DNA of 6,943 nt from Bacillota bacterium (GTDB lineage: Bacteria; Bacillota; Clostridia; Christensenellales; CALWSW01). Below the pieces are notes generated by a model. It saw nothing but the letters and a program-made list of their open reading frames with translations, had not been told where the DNA came from and made no database searches. Location of the stretch: NCBI GenBank assembly GCA_023402915.1, contig JAEYFO010000260.1, positions 1 to 6,943 of the forward strand. Direction: 5' to 3'. Shown here one piece after another: positions 1 to 5,171 of this stretch; the stretch's first letter is position 1, and every line of letters begins with the position of its first letter. Position numbers and translations under genes: made by a program.

Positions 1-1064
1 CCGCCGCCGCGCATATAGGGCAGGAAGATCAGACCGTCTGCTCCGGGCGGGCAGTCGAGGGCCATGTCGTTGAGGCGGTTGTAGTCCAACTCGCCGTGCT
101 GGCCGTCAAATTTGAGCAGGTCGCGCAGCCACTGATAGCACACGCCGCCGCCGAACACGATGTGATGGGGCACATAGCCCTTGCCGGTGATGTCGGAAAG
201 ACCCAGCACGCGGGAGGGGCAGTCTGCGACAGTGGTGGGGCTGTAGATACCTGTCCACATGGCGGAGCCGATGTACATGTAGCAGATGCCTTCTTCGACG
301 ATGCCCGCGCCGCCAGCGCCAATGGACACGTCGCCGCCGCCGACCACAACGGGCGTTCCGGGCAGCAGACCGGTCAGCTTGGACGCTTCTTCGGTCACAT
401 GGCCCATGACGTGGGAGGAGGGATAGATCTTGGGCAGCTTCTCGGCGGTGATGCCGATGGCGTCGAGGATCTCGGGAGACCAGTCGCGGGTGCGGCGATC
501 CATCATGGCGGAGTCGGATGCGTCGGAATAATCCGTCGCCACTTCGCCCGTCAGGCGGAAGGAGACGTATTCCTTGGCCTGCAGGAACTTCCAGGTCTTT
601 TCGACCAGTTCGGGCATGTTGTCGCGGAACCAGGCGATCTTGAAGGCGGAATAGGTTTCGGTGGCCAGGCCGCCGGCGGTGATATCATAGAACTTTTCGA
701 AGCCGCCCAGCTTGTCGCAGACTTCCTTGACCTGCTTTTCGGTACGCATATCCGCCCAGATGAACACAGGGTTGATCAGCAGATTGCCGTCCTTGTCGAT
801 CGGGATGGCCGTGGACATCTGTCCGGAAGGCGCGACGCCCGCGATCTCTTCGGGCTTGATGTCGTACTTTTCAAAGAACGTCCTGGAAATGTCGCAGAAG
901 GCGTTCCACCAGTCGTCAGGGTTCTGCTCGACCCAGTTGTTGTGGGGATAGTAGGAGGGATATTCGCGGTATTCCGTGGCCAGGGCGTTGGCCTTGTCGT
1001 CAAAAATGACCACCTTGATGCCCGTCGTGCCCAGGTCAAAGGCCATGATCTTGTTCTTCGTCAT
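1..1064 (-). CDS. FGGY-family carbohydrate kinase, xylulokinase-like (3' end outside window)
   Basis: Predicted cytoplasmic ATP-dependent sugar kinase that phosphorylates a ketose or related sugar for catabolism. About 354 codons are visible and the frame is still open at the left edge; full-length family members are about 480-530 residues, so the C-terminal part of the ATPase domain is missing from the window. The N-terminus has the phosphate-binding loop FDLGTTGIK (residues 9-17, Asp10). GQMST (81-85) sits where xylulokinases have GQMHG, followed by an IWADMRT stretch (102-108). VVVGGGDVS (239-247) carries the expected catalytic base Asp245, and FLPYMRGG lies at the visible end. The start ATG (1062-1064) follows an AGGGAG ribosome binding site. 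It is the third gene of the lyase-deoC-kinase operon, 79 nt after deoC. The substrate is not determined: the His of GQMHG, which contacts sugar in E. coli XylB, is Ser84. The family call is firm; 'xylulokinase' would be an over-call. Confidence 0.9.
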   Translation of the reverse strand, partial: MTKNKIMAFDLGTTGIKVVIFDDKANALATEYREYPSYYPHNNWVEQNPDDWWNAFCDISRTFFEKYDIKPEEIAGVAPSGQMSTAIPIDKDGNLLINPVFIWADMRTEKQVKEVCDKLGGFEKFYDITAGGLATETYSAFKIAWFRDNMPELVEKTWKFLQAKEYVSFRLTGEVATDYSDASDSAMMDRRTRDWSPEILDAIGITAEKLPKIYPSSHVMGHVTEEASKLTGLLPGTPVVVGGGDVSIGAGGAGIVEEGICYMYIGSAMWTGIYSPTTVADCPSRVLGLSDITGKGYVPHHIVFGGGVCYQWLRDLLKFDGQHGELDYNRLNDMALDCPPGADGLIFLPYMRGG

Positions 1065-1143
1065 GTGCTGTTTCTCCCTTTTTCAAGTGTTGATGCTGAA
1101 CTGATGTGTGGGAAAGCCGCAACGCGGAAAAAGTGTTCTGAAA

Positions 1144-1812
1144 TTACTTGGAAGCTTCGTCAAAGCCCTTGAGGATGGCGATGGAGGCGGAAACGCCCAG
1201 ACGGTCCGCGCCCGCTTCGAGGTTGGGGATCACGTCCTCCCAGGTGCGCATACCGCCGGAAGCCTTGACCTTCATCGTCGCGGGGATGGAAGCCTTCATC
1301 AGCGCCACGTCGTGAGCCGTTGCGCCGCCGGTGCCAAAGCCCGTGGAGGTCTTGACGAAGGTTGCGCCCGCCTTGGCGGCAGCCTTGCAGGCCTCGGCCT
1401 TCTCTTCGTCCGTCAGGTAGCAGGTCTCGATGATGACCTTGACCAGCGTGCCGTTTGCCGCGTCCACAACGGCCTTGATGTCCTTGTAGACCGTCTCGAA
1501 ATCGCCGGCCTTGGCCGCGCCGACGTTGATGACCATGTCCACTTCTTCCGCGCCGTTTTTGATGGCGTCCTTCGTTTCAAAGGCTTTCGTTTCGGGGGTG
1601 TTCGCACCCAGCGGGAAGCCGATGACCGTGCAGGTCTTGACGCCGGTGCCCTTGAGCAGCTTGGCCGCTTCGGCGACGTTGACGGGGTTGACGCACACGG
1701 AGGCCGCGCCGATTTCGGCCGCTTCCTTGCAGATCTTTTCAATGTCCGCGGGGGTGGAGAAGGCTTTGAGCAGGGTGTGGTCCATCATTCCGGCCAGTTC
1801 TTTGCGATTCAT
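1144..1812 (-). CDS. deoC: Deoxyribose-phosphate aldolase (DERA)
   Basis: Class I aldolase that cleaves 2-deoxy-D-ribose 5-phosphate to glyceraldehyde 3-phosphate and acetaldehyde in the cytoplasm. The 222 residues match the usual length of short bacterial DERAs. Key residues are all present: DHTLLK near the N-terminus (11-16), EVDMVIN with the proton-relay Asp92, KTSTGF with Schiff-base Lys154, and VKASGGMR with the second active-site Lys183, followed by ADRLGVSAS (202-210), the phosphate-binding end. The start ATG at 1810-1812 has AAGGAG about 9 nt upstream, which fixes the start. It lies between the DapA-family lyase (125-nt gap) and the FGGY kinase (79-nt gap) on the same strand, so they are probably co-transcribed. 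No nucleoside phosphorylase, phosphopentomutase or nucleoside transporter is visible beside it, so its role here may be in a sugar pathway rather than standard deoxynucleoside salvage. Confidence 0.96.
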   Translation of the reverse strand: MNRKELAGMMDHTLLKAFSTPADIEKICKEAAEIGAASVCVNPVNVAEAAKLLKGTGVKTCTVIGFPLGANTPETKAFETKDAIKNGAEEVDMVINVGAAKAGDFETVYKDIKAVVDAANGTLVKVIIETCYLTDEEKAEACKAAAKAGATFVKTSTGFGTGGATAHDVALMKASIPATMKVKASGGMRTWEDVIPNLEAGADRLGVSASIAILKGFDEASK

Positions 1813-1841
1813 GGGAAAAGACTCCTTTCGATTTTCAGGGC

Positions 1842-1872
1842 GCCGCAGTCCCCCGGGAAAGAGGGACGCGGC
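1842..1872 (-). other. Intercistronic hairpin between the lyase gene and deoC
   Basis: On the minus strand a GCCGC+GTCCC arm pairs with a GGGAC+GCGGC arm: ten base pairs with one bulged T and a loop of about 10 nt. No U-tract follows on the minus strand, so it is not a canonical terminator. It lies about 30 nt upstream of the deoC start. A role as a processing or mRNA-stabilising structure that sets relative expression in the operon is inference. Confidence 0.6.
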
Positions 1873-1873
1873 T

Positions 1874-1937
1874 GATTTTGGATGATTTCAGAGAGGATTT
1901 TGGAGAATTCTGGGAGGTTTTGGGAAAAAATTGGAAG
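1874..1937. repeat. Three imperfect ~21-22-nt tandem repeats after the lyase stop codon
   Basis: Units lie at 1874-1895, 1896-1916 and 1917-1937, and the last abuts the lyase stop codon (TAA on the minus strand, 1938-1940). Units 1 and 2 both begin GATTTTGGA and end in a purine-rich GAG; unit 3 begins GTTTTGGGA and ends GGAAG. The array is purine-rich on the plus strand and pyrimidine-rich in the operon transcript. The repeats are degenerate, and no function can be assigned. Confidence 0.55.
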
Positions 1938-2840
1938 TTACGCCTTGATCAGGCCCAGCTTGATGAGGTTTTCCTTGATCTTGGCCTTTTCCGCGTCGTT
2001 CAGCTCGGCGAGGGGCTTGCGCATATAGCCCAGCGGCACGCCGATCAGCTCGGAAGCGTACTTGTAACCGGCGACGAACGGGCCGCACTTGAGCGCCTGA
2101 CGGAGCTGGAGCACGTATTCCTGCTGCGCCTGAGCTTCTTCGATCTTGCCGGCAAAGTGCAGGTCGCACAGCTTGATGATGGGTTCGGGGAACACGGCGG
2201 AGATCAGGGAGATGATGCCCAGACCGCCCAGCTGCATGATGGGGAAGGTGGTGGCGTCGCTGCCGTTGAGGAATTCCATCGGACGGTCGTGACCGATGAG
2301 GCGGATGGTCTCCTGAATGTGGACGAAGTCCAGCACGCTCTCTTTATAATAGAAGCAGTTCTCCACGTCCTGGAAGATCTTGGCCACGGTGGCGGGGGCG
2401 AGGGTGTTGCCGCTCTGGGGCGCGTTGTAGATGCAGCAGGGCAGCTTGGTCGCCTGGAACACCGTGGTGAAGTATTCGGCCAGAGCGGGCTGGGTGAAGC
2501 CGTACACGCAGGGCTGGGACATGGAGATCGCATCCACACCCGCCGCTTCATAGCCCTTGAGCACGGTCAAGGCGTCGCGGGTGGTGTTGCCCACGATGTT
2601 GGCCATGACGGGCACACGGCCGGCCGTGGCTTCCACGACGACGCGGGTGGTTTCGATCAGCTCTTCAATAGACAGGGAAAGCGCTTCGCTGGCCAGGCCG
2701 TTGGTGAACAGACCCGCAATGCCGCTTTTGATCTGGTATTCGACTTCGCCGCGCAGCAGATCGTAATCCACGTCGCCGTTGGCGGTAAAGGGAGTAATCA
2801 GTTCGGTGACAGCGCCTTTGAAGGATTGGAAGTTTGCCAT
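1938..2840 (-). CDS. DapA/NanA superfamily Schiff-base lyase, substrate unknown
   Basis: Cytoplasmic (beta/alpha)8-barrel class I aldolase of the dihydrodipicolinate synthase / N-acetylneuraminate lyase superfamily. Members usually form or cleave a bond to pyruvate, acting on sialic acid or 2-keto-3-deoxy sugar acids. The 300 residues match the family. IYNAP (137-141) holds the conserved Tyr138, and YYKES (164-168) the Schiff-base Lys166. NGSD (192-195) and GGLGIISLISAVFPE (205-219) match the family's later barrel strands. The canonical GTTGE loop is replaced by GLASE (48-52), and the Arg that follows the YN motif in true DHDPS is absent (QSGNT), so it is unlikely to be lysine-biosynthetic DapA. 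The start is set at 2838-2840 because AAGGAG lies 9-10 nt upstream; an in-frame ATG 17 codons earlier has no such site. It is the first gene of the operon, divergent from the SorC regulator. Confidence 0.9.
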   Translation of the reverse strand: MANFQSFKGAVTELITPFTANGDVDYDLLRGEVEYQIKSGIAGLFTNGLASEALSLSIEELIETTRVVVEATAGRVPVMANIVGNTTRDALTVLKGYEAAGVDAISMSQPCVYGFTQPALAEYFTTVFQATKLPCCIYNAPQSGNTLAPATVAKIFQDVENCFYYKESVLDFVHIQETIRLIGHDRPMEFLNGSDATTFPIMQLGGLGIISLISAVFPEPIIKLCDLHFAGKIEEAQAQQEYVLQLRQALKCGPFVAGYKYASELIGVPLGYMRKPLAELNDAEKAKIKENLIKLGLIKA

Positions 2841-2936
2841 GATTCTGTTTCTCCTTGCTTTGTTGTTGTGAATAGAATCGGTTTGAAACATTTGAAAATA
2901 AATCTGATTTTTTGAACAGATGTATTACATAAGTGC

Positions 2937-2965
2937 ATCATAGCACCATAGAAGAACAAATGCAA
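2937..2965 (-). promoter_or_regulatory. Sigma-A promoter of the lyase-deoC-kinase operon
   Basis: On the minus strand the -35 is TTGCAT (2960-2965) and the -10 is TATGAT (2937-2942), with a 17-nt spacer and an extended -10 TGC directly before the hexamer. The predicted transcription start is near 2930, leaving a leader of about 90 nt. The -10 is flanked by an inverted GTGC/GCAC pair (2933-2936 and 2943-2946), and a perfect ATGTA-T-TACAT palindrome (2920-2930) covers the predicted start. A GAACAAATG element (2954-2962) overlaps the -35 and spacer. These are plausible binding sites for the divergent SorC regulator. Confidence 0.8.
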
Positions 2966-3186
2966 TAGCAAAAGTCGAAAATATTAAAATTTCTTTTTGA
3001 ATCCGGAAGAAAATTGACAAAAAACAGACGTGTATTCTTAAAAATCGGCTGGAAAAAATAAAATATGAAAACAAACAGCAGTCGAATTACATTTGTTCCA
3101 AGGAAAAAATGGTGGGTTCAGAAGATGGGGCGGCGGCGCAAAGTCCGAACGCCGCAGCAGCGGCGCGATGCACGGCGTAAAACGGC

Positions 3187-3220
3187 AAGGAACGAGGCGG
3201 AAAAGTTCTTTTTTTAATTT
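3187..3220 (+). terminator. Terminator-like hairpin upstream of the sorC promoter
   Basis: AAGGAAC (3187-3193) can pair with GTTCTTT (3205-3211), seven pairs including one G-U, around an 11-nt loop, and seven T residues (3209-3215) follow. The stem is modest, so confidence is moderate. It would end a short plus-strand transcript before the sorC promoter begins. The segment TTGTTCC (3093-3099) could pair with GGAACGA (3189-3195) and disrupt this stem. Confidence 0.45.
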
Positions 3221-3244
3221 TCGGAGTAAAATGAACATTATTTC

Positions 3245-3273
3245 TTGCGCGCTGGAAAGGAATTGCATATAAT
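3245..3273 (+). promoter_or_regulatory. Sigma-A promoter of the SorC-family regulator
   Basis: The -35 is TTGCGC (3245-3250) and the -10 a perfect TATAAT (3268-3273), with a 17-nt spacer. The predicted start is near 3280, giving a leader of about 40 nt with GAGGAG (3305-3310) eight nt before the start codon. A CAAATTTG palindrome (3296-3303) overlaps the leader and could serve autoregulation, which is inference. Confidence 0.8.
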
Positions 3274-3318
3274 GGAGAAACAAAGAGGAACGAAGCAAAT
3301 TTGTGAGGAGACAGGCGC

Positions 3319-4278
3319 ATGGCAAATTGGGACAGGCAGCTTCTGGGCAAGATCGCACGGCTGTATTATGAGGACGGACAGACGCAGGCCCAGATTGCGG
3401 AACGGTTCGGCATTTCGCGGCCCATCGTGTCGCGCAAGCTGGCGGAAGCCCGGGAGGCGGGCATCGTCAAGATCTTCATCGACACGGGCGACGACGGCAT
3501 GAGCGATCTGGAGCGAAGGCTCTTTTCCGCGTTCCGGCTCAAGGGCGTGCGCGTGGCCTCCGTGCCGGAGGAGGACGAGGCGCTGGGCGTGCAGCTGACG
3601 GCGCAGACCGGCGCGCAGTATCTGAGCGAGTTCCTCTCGCCCGGCGACCGCATCGGCGTGGGCTGGGGCTGGACGCTGTATGAGCTTTCCACCTATTTGG
3701 CGCCGGTGAATTTTCAGACAGGCCTGGTCTGCCAGCTGGCGGGCAGCGTGGACAACGCCATGACCCGCGGCTACGCCAATGAGATCGTGGGCAACCTTTC
3801 CCGCCGTCTCAACGCGCATGAAGCTTACGCCTTCCCCTGCCCGGTGATGGTGGATAACGTCATCATCGCGGATACGCTGCGCCACGATCTCAAGGTGCAG
3901 AGCGTCCTCGAGTGCGGCAGGAGCTGCAACAAGCTGCTGGTCAACATCGCGCTGCCTGACAAGGGGAGCTGCCTGTATCAGGCGGGTTATCTCAACGACG
4001 CCGATCTGGCGCATTTGGAAGAAAACCACGCGGTCGGAAGCATTTGCTGCCGCTTTTTCGACGAAAACGGCCAGACCTGCGATCAGCGCATCAACGAGCG
4101 TACCATGGGCATCTCCATCGAGGAGATCCGCAAGGCCGAATGCGTCATGGCCTGCATCACGGGCCGCCGCAAGGCCAAAGCGGTCTATTGCGCGCTGCGC
4201 GCCGGGCTGATCGACGTGCTGGTGATCGATTCCGTCACGGCAGCGGAAGTGGTGCGGCTGGTGGAAGCGCAGGGCTGA
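3319..4278 (+). CDS. SorC/DeoR(Bsu)-type sugar-responsive transcriptional regulator
   Basis: DNA-binding regulator of the SorC family, whose members respond to phosphorylated sugars through a C-terminal domain related to sugar-phosphate isomerases. The 319 residues are typical. An N-terminal helix-turn-helix lies at about 21-45 (QTQAQIAERFGIS followed by a recognition helix, RPIVSRKLAEA). The effector domain spans about 60-317: GDRIGVGWGWTLYEL (109-123) is the typical sugar-phosphate loop, GYLNDADL and GSICCRFFDENG (240-251) are family-typical, and INERTMGIS and ACITGRRKAKAV complete the fold. GAGGAG eight nt upstream fixes the start. It is divergent from the lyase-deoC-kinase operon and is therefore its likely regulator. 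B. subtilis DeoR holds deoxyribose 5-phosphate through a lysine; the position I would align with it is Ala141 here, so the effector may differ. The gene is monocistronic and ends at a terminator. Confidence 0.93.
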   Translation: MANWDRQLLGKIARLYYEDGQTQAQIAERFGISRPIVSRKLAEAREAGIVKIFIDTGDDGMSDLERRLFSAFRLKGVRVASVPEEDEALGVQLTAQTGAQYLSEFLSPGDRIGVGWGWTLYELSTYLAPVNFQTGLVCQLAGSVDNAMTRGYANEIVGNLSRRLNAHEAYAFPCPVMVDNVIIADTLRHDLKVQSVLECGRSCNKLLVNIALPDKGSCLYQAGYLNDADLAHLEENHAVGSICCRFFDENGQTCDQRINERTMGISIEEIRKAECVMACITGRRKAKAVYCALRAGLIDVLVIDSVTAAEVVRLVEAQG

Positions 4279-4306
4279 GACACGAAAAGAACAAAAGAAA
4301 CGTTTG

Positions 4307-4337
4307 AAAAAGGAGCGGAACATCCGTCTCCTTTTTT
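4307..4337 (+). terminator. Intrinsic terminator of the SorC regulator gene
   Basis: AAAAAGGAG+CGGA (4307-4319) pairs with TCCG+CTCCTTTTT (4323-4336) around an ACA loop, with one bulged T (4327), and runs directly into the T-tract (4332-4337). It sits 28 nt after the regulator stop codon and 15 nt before the next promoter, so the two genes are separate units. Confidence 0.9.
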
Positions 4338-4352
4338 GCGCGCTGCGACGGC

Positions 4353-4381
4353 TTGACAGTTCGAAAAACTTCTGGTATACT
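4353..4381 (+). promoter_or_regulatory. Near-consensus sigma-A promoter of the GNAT gene
   Basis: The -35 is a perfect TTGACA (4353-4358), the spacer is 17 nt, and the -10 is TATACT (4376-4381) preceded by the extended TGG motif. Strong constitutive initiation is expected near 4388. The resulting leader of about 80 nt can fold (see separate entry). Confidence 0.9.
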
Positions 4382-4396
4382 AAAAATAACAATTTT

Positions 4397-4460
4397 ATAG
4401 TAAAAGAACCGTCGATGCGGAATCGCATAGAAGGGCTTTTCAATATTTTTACTGTGAGGT
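4397..4460 (+). promoter_or_regulatory. Structured 5' leader of the GNAT gene
   Basis: ATAGTAAAA (4397-4405) can pair with TTTTACTGT (4447-4455), nine pairs including one U-G. This closes a domain that also holds a small ATGCG-GAAT-CGCAT hairpin (4415-4428). The closing stem ends exactly where the GAGGT ribosome binding site (4456-4460) begins, so the fold could tune translation. No known riboswitch class is recognised, and the stem is AU-rich and may be weak. Confidence 0.4.
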
Positions 4461-4467
4461 AAGCGAT

Positions 4468-5016
4468 ATGAAGAAAGCCGCTTCTATTTTTTTGCGCGCT
4501 CAAATCGAACCCGAAGATATTGACCTGTTGATGCAGTGGATGGCGAACCCCAGCGTGACCCGCTATCTCAACGAAGATCCGGAAATCCTCCGTGCGCTCG
4601 AACAGACGCGCGCAACAGTTTCTGCCCCCATGCTGACCTATCATTTCAATCGACAAGGACGATTTTTTCTGGTTTGTCCGGAAGAATCGGACGCGATCGG
4701 CTTTGTCAAGCTGCGCGAAGCAGCGCAGCCGGACGTGTATGAGATCGTTTATGCCATCGGGGAGGAGCAGCTTTGGGGCCGCGGCTACGGCAAAGGCGCG
4801 ATCAATTCCGCCCTTGCGAAGGTGTTTTTCGATCTGCGTGGCAAGGCTGTCGTCGCTAAAATTTGTCCGGATAACCATCGCTCCATCCGCTCGGTCCGTT
4901 CCTGCGGCTTTCAGCCGGCAGGCAGCGAGGGCCTGCTGACGCTGCATCGTATCACCATGGGCGAATACTTTTCCCAACTGCGAAAGCGCAGCAGCCGCAG
5001 CGAAGAAGAAGCCTGA
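4468..5016 (+). CDS. GNAT-family N-acetyltransferase
   Basis: Predicted cytoplasmic acetyl-CoA-dependent N-acyltransferase of 182 residues, in the size range of RimJ/RimL-type GNATs. The acetyl-CoA pyrophosphate loop is visible as QLWGRGYGKGA (101-111), after the beta strand YEIVYAIG. The later NHRSIRSVRSCGF (136-148) matches the family's typical 'N-x-x-S ... GF' segment. The N-terminal half, with LMQWMANPSVTRYL (21-34), resembles RimL-like substrate-binding helices. The C-terminus (172-182) is a charged Arg/Ser/Glu tail. The acceptor substrate (protein N-terminus, polyamine, antibiotic or other) cannot be read from the sequence. GAGGT seven nt upstream supports the start. The gene has its own strong promoter and lies between two terminators, so it is monocistronic. 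Its codons are less biased to G/C ends than those of the operon genes, which may mean lower expression or a separate origin. Confidence 0.88.
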   Translation: MKKAASIFLRAQIEPEDIDLLMQWMANPSVTRYLNEDPEILRALEQTRATVSAPMLTYHFNRQGRFFLVCPEESDAIGFVKLREAAQPDVYEIVYAIGEEQLWGRGYGKGAINSALAKVFFDLRGKAVVAKICPDNHRSIRSVRSCGFQPAGSEGLLTLHRITMGEYFSQLRKRSSRSEEEA

Positions 5017-5063
5017 TAAAACGTGTTTTTCCGATAAAGTACGAACAAGAGTGAGTACAAATG

Positions 5064-5120
5064 AAATAACTCCCGGGATATGGAACAAGTGAACGTTCCG
5101 AGGCCGGGAGTTATTTTTTT
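5064..5120. terminator. Strong, probably bidirectional terminator between convergent genes
   Basis: A 13-bp perfect stem, AAATAACTCCCGG (5064-5076) with its complement (5104-5116), is followed by a T-run up to 5120. Inside the loop a second hairpin forms from GGAAC (5082-5086) and GTTCC (5095-5099). In the plus direction it ends the GNAT transcript. In the minus direction it lies about 50 nt past the methyltransferase stop codon and is followed by a weaker TTTCATTTG tract, so it may serve both genes. Confidence 0.88.
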
Positions 5121-5171
5121 GAAAATATGAGATTCGGTTGACGGGGCTGCAAAGATGATTTGTGCGAAAAA

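Larger units (their letters stand above)
2841..3318. other. Divergent intergenic regulatory region
   Basis: This AT-rich stretch separates the lyase operon (minus) from the SorC gene (plus). No convincing protein-coding gene is seen in it. It holds the operon promoter (2937-2965), the sorC promoter (3245-3273), two copies of CATTTGTTC in inverted orientation (2954-2962 minus, 3090-3098 plus) and a related TTTGAACAGATG (2911-2922). It also holds a GC-rich segment (about 3127-3200) with several alternative stems, ended by a terminator-like hairpin and T-run. At nearly 480 bp it is much longer than two promoters require. Confidence 0.7.

Noticed and set aside
2672..2692. A GAAAGCGCTTC core resembling a CcpA cre site in the lyase coding region
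   Set aside because: Only the central core fits; the flanking TG..CA positions of the cre consensus are wrong on both strands, and the core encodes the family segment SEALS. The similar GGAAAGCGCTCC near 5791 also fails the consensus.
96..2915. Three long plus-strand open frames opposite the kinase, deoC and the lyase (96-1172, 1108-1875, 1878-2915)
   Set aside because: Each mirrors a well-supported minus-strand gene. Their Gly/Asp/Val/His-rich translations lack family motifs, and they run through intergenic signals.
3038..3358. Minus-strand small open frames in the divergent intergenic region (3038-3358 and 3087-3350)
   Set aside because: No convincing ribosome binding site or domain. They cross the sorC promoter and the sorC start codon, and their translations are Pro/Phe/Arg-rich noise.
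3238..5088. A 616-codon minus-strand open frame antisense to the SorC regulator and the GNAT gene
   Set aside because: It spans two genes on the other strand, a terminator and two promoters, shows low-complexity His/Arg/Ala-rich translation with no domain, and is explained by the G/C-ending codon bias of the true genes.
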